DNA of 64,000 nucleotides from Bin87 sp026710825 (GTDB lineage Bacteria > Chloroflexota > Dehalococcoidia > Lucifugimonadales > UBA3495). The position numbers were made by a program, and so were the translations under genes. The first letter of the stretch is position 1, and each line of letters opens with the position of its first letter. The notes under the pieces are model-generated. The model was not told where the DNA came from. It made no database searches and saw only the letters and a program-made list of their open reading frames with translations. Below, one piece after another: positions 48,014-59,000 of this stretch. The stretch is from positions 3,674,593-3,738,592 of the forward strand of contig OZ247427.1 of NCBI GenBank assembly GCA_965232815.1, in the 5' to 3' direction.

Positions 48014-48160
48014 ATGCGGACTGGAATCCTCGCAATCGTACTCATAACAGCGTGCGCCATCCTGGACATCCCCTCTTTGTCGGAGGGTGGGTCGGCGGTA
48101 ATGGCCAAAACCAGGACGACTTTCCGCGGGACGGAAGTAGCGGCTGCGGAGGTGACCTAG
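48014..48160 (+). CDS. Possible small lipoprotein
   Basis: 48 residues: a short signal-like segment MRTGILAIVLITAC with a lipobox-like ITAC, then a hydrophilic tail. GGAGAGG precedes the ATG. Too short to be certain. Confidence 0.35.
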   Translation: MRTGILAIVLITACAILDIPSLSEGGSAVMAKTRTTFRGTEVAAAEVT

Positions 48161-48751
48161 ATGGCGGTGGAGACGGCAGCGCGTAACAACCCTGCAGTAA
48201 ATCGGGTTATTTCCTGCACCGACCAGGGGCCCGCAACACCATTCGGGGATTGATGCAAATCAATTCCTGCATTTTCCAGAACCGTCAAACAAAGCGTCAC
48301 CGGGTTAAATTGCAGGGTATGGCACATCGGAGGAACACACGAACATCGGGATGTTCCCTCAATAGGCAATACACGTTCAAGGTAGCCCGATTTAAGCGCG
48401 GGCGGAAGTCGGAGCCTCACTGGGTACGCTCGGCATGATGTCAGTCTTTACCCGCAATGCGGCGCCCTAATTTGGTCGAGGGCATCGCTGTTGAGCGGAG
48501 TGGGTCGTTCTGAAGATGGCCGGGGTTTCGACCACATCGTCGGCCGCCACGTCGTTGTCATAGAATGTTTCGTCCAGGCATCTGGCAGAGTCGAGCCTCC
48601 GGCGTATCTCGCCGTCACCGATTGGAGTACGGATACGGCTTGACTTTGGACTGCGCCAACGGCTGCGCGTGTATGCGCTACGCGAGAACCGGCTTCGTGC
48701 CGCCGGCGTCTGTGCTCGGGGTGAGGACCTCGTGGGGCGAGGTCAAGTGCT
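48161..48751. other. Gene-free stretch
   Basis: About 590 bases without a supported gene; short frames lack ribosome sites. Confidence 0.45.
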
Positions 48752-49330
48752 TTGACGGTCGGCCAGTGGTCGCGCCGTGGCTGCCCGATGTGGGAACGGT
48801 GGTTCTGTAACCTGTTCCGGGAAAGGGTGTCAGCAGATTGTGGCGCTGGCCGGGACTTGGCGGCGGCCGATGTGTCGGAGCCGGTTCAGCCGGAGCAGCG
48901 AGCGGGCGAACCGGAAAGCGTGCTTACGCGGGCGTCGACCGAGCGCGAGATGGATTTGCTGCGTTTGCTGGCCCTGGCGTGGGACACGGAGCTCATTGGC
49001 GCGGAGTTGGGCGTGACGGATCGCACCGTGCGCAACGATCTTACGAATTTACGGGCGAAGCAGGGCGCGAAGTCGCGCTTTGAGGCGGTGATGGCGGCGA
49101 TGCGGTTGGGTGTCTTGATGTTGGGGGCAACCGTCGGATTGAATGCCTGTGCCGGTTATCGGCCCCGCGTTGGATCGGTGTCGGTTCTCCCGCTGGTGGG
49201 GAGTTGGTTCGGTTTGGTCACCGTTAGGGCCCATGGTAGCATCGCGGATGGAGCCTTATGCACAGGACGCGATGAAATCGAAAGGTGGAACGAATGGCAG
49301 TTTGGATTGTTCGAGGTGGAAGCCACGTAG
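48752..49330 (+). CDS. LuxR-type helix-turn-helix protein
   Basis: The middle of the frame has a GerE/LuxR helix-turn-helix: TEREMDLLRLLAL, then AELGVTDRTVRNDLTNL and a basic tail, at about residues 64-115. The region after it is Gly/Val-rich. The start is uncertain (48752 or 48788) and the first 50 residues look unstructured, so the N-terminus may be shorter. It overlaps the next gene by 37 bases, so it may regulate it. Confidence 0.5.
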   Translation: MTVGQWSRRGCPMWERWFCNLFRERVSADCGAGRDLAAADVSEPVQPEQRAGEPESVLTRASTEREMDLLRLLALAWDTELIGAELGVTDRTVRNDLTNLRAKQGAKSRFEAVMAAMRLGVLMLGATVGLNACAGYRPRVGSVSVLPLVGSWFGLVTVRAHGSIADGALCTGRDEIERWNEWQFGLFEVEAT

Positions 49331-49752
49331 ACGATGCCGAGCAGGACTTCCTGGAAAGTGGGTCCGTCGGGATTTACTTTGGCGTAGACCAAACCATTGA
49401 CGGAATGAGTCGTGCGGTCTTGCGCAGCGAAATCGAAAGTTTCCGTATCCGTTGGGCTGCGGAGCGGAATGCGCGGTTCGATCCGGGAGTGGTTACTCGT
49501 TTCCTCAATCAGGTTTTGAAATTCCGGGATGGTATTCAACCGGGGGATACGATCGTCATGCCCTGTAAGGCATCTGGCGGACACACGGTTGCTCGCGGTA
49601 CAGCGGTGGGAGGTTATGAATATTGGGGGCCAGAGGCTTATCGCCACCGGCGTCGCGTGCGATGGTCGGAGACTGAATTGCCTCGGGAAAGTATTGACCA
49701 CGTCTGGGCGCCTTCTGACCAGCGCACGGTATTTCGAATAGACGGTGGATAG
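49294..49752 (+). CDS. Mrr-N / PUA-like domain protein
   Basis: A 152-residue protein. The start MAVWIVRGGSHVDDAEQDFL followed by GIYFGVDQTID, then GDTIVMPCKASGG and ARGTAVGGYEYWGP, follows the pattern of the N-terminal domain of Mrr-type restriction proteins, a PUA/EVE-like fold that binds modified bases. No nuclease domain is attached, so it may be an adaptor or a remnant. AGGTGG stands seven bases before the ATG. Confidence 0.6.
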   Translation: MAVWIVRGGSHVDDAEQDFLESGSVGIYFGVDQTIDGMSRAVLRSEIESFRIRWAAERNARFDPGVVTRFLNQVLKFRDGIQPGDTIVMPCKASGGHTVARGTAVGGYEYWGPEAYRHRRRVRWSETELPRESIDHVWAPSDQRTVFRIDGG

Positions 49753-50019
49753 CCTGATTTGGCAACCCTCTTGGCTGGGCGCTTCTGTCCGTTCAGCTAT
49801 TGGATTGAACTTGTCGACAAGGTGATTGTCGGGGGGCTTGGGGTGGTCCCATAAAGCAAGCAGCTGGGCGCCCGGTAGGGTGGCGCCCGACTGGTCGTCG
49901 TTGGTCGGCGGCAGATTTGTCTTGGCAGCGGCAGGTGATTCCGCGCCACTGTCATGCGTGACCTGTTTGCTGGGGGTGCGCATTCAGGCGAGGTGGGGGT
50001 GGGGCGAGAGGCGATCTCG

Positions 50020-50484
50020 CTACTTGTGTGCGGTTGGCATTGGGTTGTGATTGGTCATGCGAGCGCGGTTTAACCAGCGTACGCTGGGAAAGCGAGCGAA
50101 ATCGGAGTCGTTGGTGTGGAGCTCAGCGTCGTGTTCAATGGCCAATGCGGCTATGTGGGCGTCTGTCACCAGCTTAGTTCCGGTGCCGGGGACAGCGAGG
50201 TTGTCCTGGAAGATGCGTATGTGGCCGTCGCCGGGGTTGATCGGAGTGATATGTTCATGGCTGAACCAGTCGGCTACGGAGTCCGCGGCATTGGGCGGCG
50301 ACACGGGAGGACTTAGGACACTGGGATTGCTGATGACGCGGACGAACCCTGTTGCTACTGCCCAGGGGATGCCGACGCTTTCGGTCCCATGAATCAGGTC
50401 TTGCCACCAGCGTTGGGCTGCGGCATGCTTTGGGGCGTCAGGTTTGCGAGCGTAGATCAGCATATTGATGTCCGGTACGACCAT
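50020..50484 (-). CDS. VapC-type PIN toxin
   Basis: A 154-residue PIN-domain RNase. It starts VVPDINMLIYARKPDAPKH with the first Asp, has VTDAHIAALAIEHDAEL for the middle acidic residues, and THNDSD-like TNDSDFARFP at the end. The antitoxin gene overlaps its start by 28 bases. Expected to cleave tRNA or rRNA when freed from the antitoxin. Confidence 0.9.
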   Translation of the reverse strand: MVVPDINMLIYARKPDAPKHAAAQRWWQDLIHGTESVGIPWAVATGFVRVISNPSVLSPPVSPPNAADSVADWFSHEHITPINPGDGHIRIFQDNLAVPGTGTKLVTDAHIAALAIEHDAELHTNDSDFARFPSVRWLNRARMTNHNPMPTAHK

Positions 50485-50756
50485 GCGTTGCGTTCCCGGA
50501 TTCTCCGTTCTTTCGCGAAGTATTCCTGATCCATAAGTTCATCGTCCAACCGGTTGTAATTGACCTGCTGTTCTTGGTCGATGAGGCCCACATGGTAGGG
50601 AACCGGTGAGGGTTCCGTCTCGGTGGCTGGCGGACCCGGCTCTGCGGTGGAGATCTGTCCGATGTCCAGTGAAGCCAACGCGCCTTCCGGTAGGTCAATG
50701 GTTTCCAGTGGCGTGAATACCCCGTTGGCAAACCTGGCTTTCACGGTTTGTGTCAC
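50457..50756 (-). CDS. Antitoxin (AF2212/DUF104-like) of the VapC pair
   Basis: A 99-residue protein whose start VKARFANGVFTPLETIDLPEG matches the short antitoxins of the AF2212 type, followed by an acidic tail that would wrap the PIN toxin. It overlaps the toxin gene and precedes it on the minus strand, as in most such operons. Confidence 0.8.
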   Translation of the reverse strand: MTQTVKARFANGVFTPLETIDLPEGALASLDIGQISTAEPGPPATETEPSPVPYHVGLIDQEQQVNYNRLDDELMDQEYFAKERRIRERNAWSYRTSIC

Positions 50757-51206
50757 GACTCGCTCCCTGTGGGGGGCTGTTTGATGGTTCCACGCGGGCA
50801 GTCTAGCACTGGCTACGTCGATTGCATTTGTGGTGTTTTGAGAGGATCTGGCTATTCCGAAGAATCCGTCTCGTCGGCGTGGTTTATTCTACTGAATTAG
50901 GCAGTAGCGAAATCTTCTCGGTCCAATGAGGTTGGGTCAGCTTGGTGATGATGCATCATGCTGGATTGTCGGTGCTGCCGGCGATTGGATCGCTGGTTAT
51001 GCGGGGTTGCGAAAACATGTCGCCAGATGCGGTGTAGGTTGTAAATCTGATGGAAACCGGCCGCCCCGTAAGTCGGAGGCGACCGGTCTGTCGTCGTTGG
51101 TCAGCGACGGGTTGATTATGTAGGTGTTGCCAGATACAGCGCGATAGGCCGGTGTGACCAATCGTGCGCGTGGTTGGGATAGATGCGGTGGCGCTGGACC
51201 TCCCGG
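50757..51206. other. Intergenic stretch
   Basis: About 450 bases upstream of the antitoxin gene; no gene recognised. It should hold the toxin-antitoxin promoter. Confidence 0.4.
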
Positions 51207-51452
51207 TTAGGTGGCAAGCGCAGGGACGATCTCGACGTCCTCGGTGTGCAGGGTGTTGATGTAGGTGGTGATCAGGACCGCGGCGATGGGGTTGATTTCT
51301 TCGGGGGTCAAGGGGCCGGAACGTTGGTCTTGGGTTGCTCGGCGGTCGGCGAAGTACTCGGTGAGACCGAGTTGAGCCTGGGCCTCGCGGAAATGACTGT
51401 CTGGCGTCTGTTTAACGTCGACGAGGTAACGGATGAGCAAGGGGCACGTCAT
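51207..51452 (-). CDS. Small hypothetical protein or fragment
   Basis: 81 codons (MTCPLLIRYLVDVKQTPDSH, then EEINPIAAVLITTYINTLHT) with a protein-like composition. There is no good ribosome site and the frame continues to the IS5-like end at 51546, so it may be a C-terminal fragment. Confidence 0.35.
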   Translation of the reverse strand: MTCPLLIRYLVDVKQTPDSHFREAQAQLGLTEYFADRRATQDQRSGPLTPEEINPIAAVLITTYINTLHTEDVEIVPALAT

Positions 51453-51545
51453 GACCGATTCGGAACGTGCCGGAGTCAAGGTGTGAGCGGGGCACTCTAC
51501 GTTGGGTACTTGAGCGTAGTTCGATTCCTCACTGGGGGCGCCTAG

Positions 51546-52701
51546 CAGGGTGTTGAAATGGGGCGTTGTCGGGTGGGGTGCAGGTGATGAAGGGTCGTGC
51601 GGCTCGGTGTGGACGTATAGTCCGTTGGAGCTGCGGGCTGATTGACGCTGGTTGCGGGGCGATTGACTGGCCCCGGTGGTTGATTGGGGGTGGTTGGGAC
51701 AGACCCGTCCCAAGTTTTACACCGACACCGGCGTCAGCTTGGACAGCCTGACTAAGTTGTAGCTGGCGGTGGTCATCTCCATCCAGAGGCGGTTGCGTTC
51801 CACCCCGCAGTAGCGCAGTTTCCGCCCGCCGCCCACTGTCTTCACCCGGCCGAAGACCTCCTCAACTCGCTTCCTGGCCCGCTGGCTGAGGCGATACCCG
51901 TCGTGCCGGGTGGTGCGACGGTCGTTGGCCGAGCGCTGCTTCTGGGCCACATGCGGCGTTTTGTCCATCAGCACGTGAGCCCCAAAGCACAGCTTCGCTT
52001 CCTTCCCCTCGCCCTTCCTGGACAGCCTGGCCTCCGGATCAGTGGTGGATTGATGAGTATCGTTGCTGCGCCGCTCACCCCGAAAGTCCACCTCCGGATT
52101 GCGTCCTCCATCTGAAGGCGGCTCATCCTCATCTCTGGGCCTGAAACTCTTCACCGACGCCCACGCTTCCAGCAGCGTCCCGTGATTGGTCAAGGGTCGG
52201 GCTGAAGTGTTCCTCAGAGAGCAGCCGTTGCTCCCTGGCCTGCCCCACGATCTCCAGCAGAAACTCCCGGGCCACGTCCGCGTCCAGCAGCCTCTGCTTG
52301 TTCTTGGCAAACACCGAGTGGTCGAAACCGTGGTCCATGATGTTCAGGTCCAGAAACCACTTGAACAGCAGGTCATATTCCAGCCGCTCGCAGAATTGCC
52401 GCTCGCTGCGCACCGAAAACGGCACCATCAACAGGCAGGCTTTCGGCAGGTGCTCCGGCGGTATCGACGCTCTGCCATTGGACGCGTACATCCGGTCAAA
52501 GGTGGGCGAGAGTTCGGCCAGGGCCCGATCCATCATGGGCTTGATGCGCCGGATGGGATGACGCTGGGGCACCAGGGCGTCGGGCGTAACCGCCGTCAGC
52601 ATCGTTGCCTGTCGAGCCGCTTTTCCTCTCATGGAAACCCTCACTACCGGGGATGGCCCATCCTACCACCCGGCACTCACGCCCCAATATTTAACACCCT
52701 G
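51546..52701 (-). mobile_element. IS5-like insertion sequence
   Basis: The ends are CAGGGTGTTGAAATGGGGCG (51546) and its imperfect inverse (GCCCCAATATTTAACACCCTG, ending 52701). Each is flanked by CTAG (51542-51545 and 52702-52705), a target duplication typical of this group. Confidence 0.75.
51717..52644 (-). pseudogene. IS5-like transposase, frameshifted and deleted
   Basis: The N-terminal frame (from 52644, MRGKAARQATMLTAVTPDAL) ends in HFSPTLDQS. The C-terminal frame (GTLLEAWASVKSFRPRDEDE) picks up after a shift near 52195. Within it a deletion joins FGAHVLMD to VAQKQRSANDRRTTRHDGYR, removing the central catalytic segment. Inactive. Confidence 0.75.
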
Positions 52702-52902
52702 CTAGAATCGCGAATTCGTGAGCGTTTCTCGCAGGTTCCTAGCGCGATTATCCATCCAAGGCAAGAAATTTGATGACAGCCACGACAGTACGCCGATTCT
52801 GAGAGACGCTATAATCCCGCCAGTGGAAAACTGTGATGGCAACGGCAGGTGCCGAATAGGACTATGCGGCACAGGCCGAGAACCATTTATGGAGGCAACA
52901 CC

Positions 52903-55900
52903 GTGACCGGTACCATGGCCAATCAGAACTTGGAGAAGTTCCAAAACCTGCTGCGCGTGCTGTTCCAGTTCGACTGCGCCGACCTGGACTTCGGCATCTA
53001 CCGCATCATGAACTACAAGCGGGAAGTCGTTGAGCAGTTCATCGCCGAAAAGCTGCCCGCTACCGTCGCCGATCAATTGAACAGCGGCCCACTCGCCGAG
53101 CAAGCCCGCGCCCAATCCGTCCTACAGGATGCGGCCCAACGTGTACGCGAAAATCTCGTCGCTGACGCCATTGATGACCTCGGCAACCTCAGCGAGCAAT
53201 ATCATGCTACGCAGGCTGGTCGAGATTATTTGGCGGCTCAGGCCGCAGCAGCCGACGGCAGCCGCAACCGCGACGCCGTTGAGTCCGACATCTACAACCA
53301 CCTGTGGACGTTCTTCAGCCGCTATTATGAGGAAGGCGACTTCATCTCCAAACGGCGCTACTCGCGCAACGAACGCTATGCCATCCCCTACAACGGCGAG
53401 GAAGTCTATCTCCACTGGGCCAACAGCGACCAATACTACGTCAAGAGCGATGAGCACTTCCGGAATTACGACTGGCAGGCGCCCAACGGCGTAACGGTGC
53501 GGTTCCGGCTACTCAGGGCCGACGTGGAGCAGAACAACATCAAGGGTGACAAGCGCTTTTTCCTACCGTTGGTCGACAAAGTTGAATGGGACTCCGCGGC
53601 GCGCGTCGTCACCATCCCCTTTGAATATCGTCCTTTGAGCAGCGGCGAAACGCGCCGCTACGGCAAACAGAAGCAGCAGGACAAAATTATCGACGAGGCC
53701 ACCACCAACATTCCGAAGAGTTTAGATCAGGATTCCGACGTTTTGGCAGCGCTGACTGGACAAGCGCGACACAACGGCAACGGCCCGGTCAGCCATTTGG
53801 AGCACCACCTGCATAGTTACGTCCAGCGCAGCAACGCCGATTTCTTCATCCACAAGGACCTGTCCGGGTTCCTCAATCGGGAGCTGGACTTCTACCTGAA
53901 AAACGAGGTGCTGAACCTAGACAACATGACCGTCGCCGGGGAGAACATGGCCGACGGCTGGTTTCAGACGCTGCGGCTGGTCAAGGAGGTCGGCGGCCGA
54001 ATCATCGATTTTCTCGCGCAGATTGAAAACTTCCAGAAGATGCTGTACGAAAAGCGCAAGTTCATCACCGAAACCCAATACTGCATCACTCTCGGCAATA
54101 TCAACGCCGAGTTCTACCCCGACATTGTGACTAACGATGCGCAGTGGGAAGAATGGCGCGACCTGTTCGGCGTTGACGGCGTCGACCGCAACAACGCCTT
54201 CCTGGAAACGCATTCCACGGTGGTTTTGGACACCAAGTATTTCTGCTCCGATTTCACCGACCGCTTGCTGGAGTCCATCAGCGACTTAGATGCGAAGACC
54301 GACGGCTTGTTAGTGCATGGCGAAAATTGGCATGCGTTGCGACTGTTAGAAGCAACTTACCAAGGCAAGGTCAAATGCGTGTATATTGACCCTCCTTACA
54401 ACTCGCCATCCAGCGAGATAATCTACAAGAATGGGTACAAACATTCGACTTGGCTATCGCTGTTAGAGAACAGCGTTGCCTTGTCACGCGCTTTCATGTC
54501 CAGCGACGATGGATCGTTTGTATGCGCCGTAGATGAGAATGAAATGCTACGTCTTGGCTTAATGCTGGACGCAGTTTTCAGCAACGCCAATTACGAACGC
54601 AACTGCATCACCGTGGTTCACAACCCAAAGGGAATACAAGGAGGATTCGTATCAATAAATAACGAATATGCGTTCGTTATTAGTCCCGCCGGCGCACGTT
54701 CCAAAGACATGAGGATACCGCAGGAAGAGTGGAAATACGAACCACTCCGGAACTGGGGCGGTGAATCGGAGCGGAACACTGCAAGAAACTGCTTTTATCC
54801 AATAGCTGTCAAGGACGGCGAAATTACCTACTTTGGAGACGTATTGCCAGACGATGTCCACCCGCACAAAAACGTTGCCCTAGACGACGGAACCGTTTTG
54901 GTTTACCCGATAGACCGTACCGGCACTGAACGCAAGTGGACATATTCTCGTCAAAGCGTCGATAGTATCCGGCATTTGCTGAGGCCAACTAAGAACAAAG
55001 ATGGCACTTGGGACATAGAGCGTACCCATGATCGACAACGTTTCAAGACAGTATGGTCCAAAAGTGAGTACATCGCCGGCGACTATGGCTCAAAACCATT
55101 GAATCAGATGATCGGCCAGAAACGCTTCGACTTCCCTAAAGCGATTCCGTTGGTTGAGGATTGCCTTCGTCTTTCCGACGGTGACAACTACCTCGCCATG
55201 GACTACTTCGCAGGTTCTGGCACTACCGGGCACGCCGTCATCAACCTGAACCGAGAAGACGGAGGAAAACGGAAATTCGTCCTGGTTGAGATGGGCGAGT
55301 ACTTCGACACCGTTTTGTTACCACGAATCAAGAAAGCGATTTTCGTACCTGATTGGAAGCAGTGGAGGTCTGGCAGTCCCAAGAGAAATGCGACGCCGGA
55401 AGAAGTCGAGAGGTCTCCCGGCATCGTCAAATATGTCCGCTTAGAATCCTACGAGGACGCGCTGGACAGCATCGAGTTTGACGATGTGGACGGTCAACAA
55501 GCTCAGCTACGGCTGACGGAGTCAGATGACGCGTACCTGCTCAAGTATATGCTGCGTTGGGAGACTAAGGGCAGCGCCACTCTGCTCAACGTCGGCAAGC
55601 TGGACAGCCCTTTTGATTACTGCCTGCGCGCCCATGTCAACGGCGCAAAGCAGACACGCAAGGTTGACCTACCCGAGACCTTCAACTACCTGCTTGGCCT
55701 GAACGTCCGAACGCGGCACTCCTATGATAACGACGGACGCCGGTATTTGGTGTACCGGGGTGAAACCCGAGATACGCCCGGCCGCACCGTCGCTGTGATC
55801 TGGCGGGTCACTGAAAATTGGAACGAGGAAGACTTTGCCCGAGACCGGGATTTCATTGCCGCAGAGAATTTAGCCGCCGACGCCGACACCGTGTACGTAA

Positions 55901-55980
55901 ACGGCGATTCCTGCATTCCTGGTGCCAAGCCTATTGAGCCCATGTTCAAGGCGCGAATGTTTGCCGGCGTGGACGCCTAA
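52903..55980 (+). CDS. mod: Type III restriction-modification DNA methyltransferase (Mod)
   Basis: A 1025-residue adenine methyltransferase of the long Mod class. After a roughly 480-residue N-terminal region come the DPPY motif (CVYIDPPYNSPSSEI) and, toward the C-terminus, the SAM motif MDYFAGSGTTGHAVINL, i.e. the beta order. The long insertion between them should hold target recognition. The GTG at 52903 has GGAGG seven bases upstream, better than the ATG at 52915 or the ATG at 52849. Forms an operon with the following Res gene (31-base gap). Frame intact, unlike the first type III system. Confidence 0.88.
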   Translation: MTGTMANQNLEKFQNLLRVLFQFDCADLDFGIYRIMNYKREVVEQFIAEKLPATVADQLNSGPLAEQARAQSVLQDAAQRVRENLVADAIDDLGNLSEQYHATQAGRDYLAAQAAAADGSRNRDAVESDIYNHLWTFFSRYYEEGDFISKRRYSRNERYAIPYNGEEVYLHWANSDQYYVKSDEHFRNYDWQAPNGVTVRFRLLRADVEQNNIKGDKRFFLPLVDKVEWDSAARVVTIPFEYRPLSSGETRRYGKQKQQDKIIDEATTNIPKSLDQDSDVLAALTGQARHNGNGPVSHLEHHLHSYVQRSNADFFIHKDLSGFLNRELDFYLKNEVLNLDNMTVAGENMADGWFQTLRLVKEVGGRIIDFLAQIENFQKMLYEKRKFITETQYCITLGNINAEFYPDIVTNDAQWEEWRDLFGVDGVDRNNAFLETHSTVVLDTKYFCSDFTDRLLESISDLDAKTDGLLVHGENWHALRLLEATYQGKVKCVYIDPPYNSPSSEIIYKNGYKHSTWLSLLENSVALSRAFMSSDDGSFVCAVDENEMLRLGLMLDAVFSNANYERNCITVVHNPKGIQGGFVSINNEYAFVISPAGARSKDMRIPQEEWKYEPLRNWGGESERNTARNCFYPIAVKDGEITYFGDVLPDDVHPHKNVALDDGTVLVYPIDRTGTERKWTYSRQSVDSIRHLLRPTKNKDGTWDIERTHDRQRFKTVWSKSEYIAGDYGSKPLNQMIGQKRFDFPKAIPLVEDCLRLSDGDNYLAMDYFAGSGTTGHAVINLNREDGGKRKFVLVEMGEYFDTVLLPRIKKAIFVPDWKQWRSGSPKRNATPEEVERSPGIVKYVRLESYEDALDSIEFDDVDGQQAQLRLTESDDAYLLKYMLRWETKGSATLLNVGKLDSPFDYCLRAHVNGAKQTRKVDLPETFNYLLGLNVRTRHSYDNDGRRYLVYRGETRDTPGRTVAVIWRVTENWNEEDFARDRDFIAAENLAADADTVYVNGDSCIPGAKPIEPMFKARMFAGVDA

Positions 55981-56011
55981 AGCCAGCGATTTATCCGAGG
56001 AGACGTGTACT

Positions 56012-59000
56012 ATGCCACCCCGACGTCGGCCACAACCAGGATATGTCGAACTGCAGCAGAAGCTGGCGTTACTGGCTTGGCTTCACCAGCAGCTGGGCTA
56101 CGCGAAGACGACCGACTTGCTCGGAGACCTCAAGCGCACCGACGAAGGTTTTGACGCCGGGGGACGCAGCCACATTTACGCCCGGCTGGCGTCGCAAGCG
56201 GGGCAACTACAGGGCGTCACGACGGACGACCTGGAACGCTACGATGAGAACATCCGCGGGCACCTGGTCGCCATGAATGACGGACGACCGGAACCCATTA
56301 CCCTGCGCTATTTCCAGTATCTGGCGGCGCTATACACCGAAATCTACCTCGACCGCTATTGCAATCGGCGCGCATCCTTGCGGCGTTCGCTCAACGAATT
56401 CGTGGGCCAGCATAACGCCGGTCGTGTTGCCGGCGAGCGTTGGGAGTCTTTTGACAACGCCGACCTGGACAAGCTGGCCTTCTGGATGGCTACGGGCAGT
56501 GGCAAAACCCTGCTGCTGCATCTGAATTACCGGCAGTTTCTTCACTACAACCAGGAGCCCTTGGACAACATCCTGCTCATCACGCCCAACGAGAGGCTGA
56601 CCCAACAGCACATTGAGGAGCTGCAAGCATCTGGTATTCCAACCACCGATCTGTTCTCCAGAGACCGCATCGGAACGTTCGGAGACGCCGCAGTAGTGAA
56701 AGTCACCGATATTAACAAGCTGGTCCTGCAAAAAACTGATGCTGGAACTCGCATCCCAGTGGAAGCGTTGGAAGGAAACAACCTTATTTTCGTAGACGAA
56801 GGGCACAAAGGGTCCAGTACCGAAGCACAGACTTGGAGATCGATACGCAATGCCCTTGCTAAAGACGGGTTCACATTCGAGTACAGTGCCACGTTTGGAC
56901 AAGCGTTGTCAGGAAACGAAGATTTAATTCAGGAGTACGGCAAGGCCATCGCTTTCGACTACTCCTACCGCCACTTTTACGGCGACGGCTACGGCAAGGA
57001 TTTCAGCATCCTGAACCTGCAACAGGAAGTGGCAGCGGAACAGACAGACACACTGCTGCTGGCCAATCTCCTGTCTTTCTACGAGCAGCAATTGGTCTTC
57101 CAGGAGCAGGAAGACGAGCTGCGCCCTTACAACCTAGCGCGGCCGCTATGGATGTTTATTGGCCGAAATGTCAACGCGGTGTATAGGGAAAGCGGCAAGT
57201 CGCGGAGTGATGTCCTTACGGTGGCTCAATTTTTTCATCGCGTATTGAGCGATCAGCGATGGGCAACTGATACTATCGCCCAACTGCTGAACGGACAATC
57301 GGAACTTCTTGACGAGCAAGGGCGGGATATTTTCGCTGACCGGTTTGAATACCTGCGCGGCCACGGAGTGGACCCGGAGAGCATCTACCGCGATGCGTTG
57401 GAAAAGGTAATGCACGGTTCTACCGGCGGCTTGCAGCTGTGCGTCCTGCGCGGTATCGAGGGAGAGTTGGGATTGAAAGCGGCCGGCAGCCAGGATTGCT
57501 TTGGCGTCATCTACATCGGAGATACCAACGAGTTCAGGCGGTTGGTGGAAACCGACGGCGCTGGCATCACGTTCTACTATGAAGCCATGCCGGTTTCCCT
57601 GTTCAACAGTATTAATGAACCGAACTCAACGGTGAATGTACTGGCAGGGTCCCGCAGGTTCATCGAGGGCTGGAGTTCCTGGCGGGTGTCTAACATGGGC
57701 CTGCTCAACATGGGCCAGAGCGAGGGTTCCCAGATAATCCAGTTATTCGGCCGCGGCGTCCGCCTCCGGGGTCGGGACATGTCGCTGAAACGTAGTTCAG
57801 CGTTTGGCGGTGAGCAGCACCCCGACCACATCAAACTGCTCGAAACCCTCAACATATTCGCTCTGCGCGCCAACTACATGGCCCAGTTCCGGGATTATCT
57901 GGAAAGCGAAGGCATCGACACGCAAAGGCCGCTGGAACTGCCATTGTTCGTCCGGCCCAATCAAGACTTCCTAAATCAGGGACTGGTCATACCGCGTCTT
58001 GGCGAAGGCAAAACTTTCGCCGGACAGGAAACCGTGGCGTTGCAACACGACCCGGCTATCGGCCCGGTGTCGGTAGTAATGTCGGCTACGGTTCAACAAA
58101 TCACCAGCGGGCAAGGTGGCGTGGTTGAAACCGGTGCCAGCGCTGGGATAAACAGAACTATTCCGTCAGAAAGCTCGGATCTGGTTGATTGGGACAGAGT
58201 TTATCTGGCTATGCTGGAGTACAAGGAAACCCGAGGGTTGAGCAATTTGTTGATCACTCCGGGCGCGTTACGGAACATCGTGCAGGCCGGTTCAGGAGCG
58301 TACCATTTGGAAGCAGAGCAATCTGTGGTTGAGCCCAAGAGCCATGCCGAGCGGCAACGATTGCAGGAAGCCGTCACGAACATACTCCGCCGATACGCCG
58401 ACGCGCTTTATCGGCGCCGGCAAGCGCGGTGGGAATCAAACAACCTTACTTACCAGCGACTTGATGACTCTGACGACAACTTCCGGTTCAATATCGCCGA
58501 AAACGCCAGTACCGGAAGGTACATGGTCAGAGTCCCTCGCGGCAAACCGGATTTGGCTCAGGAAATCGAGCGTTTCATCGCGGATTGCGAGGCCGTCTAC
58601 GGGAAGGACCAAGGCGTTTTGCCGCGCATCCATTTTGACCGACACTTGTACCAGCCGCTCCTGGTAAACACCGACGACATAACCTCGTCCCCACCAGGCC
58701 TACAAGAGAGTGAGCGTAAATTCGTATCCGACCTACGCAATTACTGCTCAAGCTCGTCATATGCTGCGTCAGCAAGCACAGAACTGTTTTTGCTGCGCAA
58801 CCTGACCCGTGGCAAAGGCGTCGGATTCTTTGAAAACAGCGGTTTCTACCCCGATTTCATCCTCTGGGTAAAATCAATCGACCAACAACGGATTGTGTTC
58901 GTAGAACCGCACGGGATGCTGAACGCGAAGGCGTACATCCACGACGAGAAGGCTCAGCTCCACGAACGTCTGCCCGATCTGGCGCAGCAGATTGCTGCCC

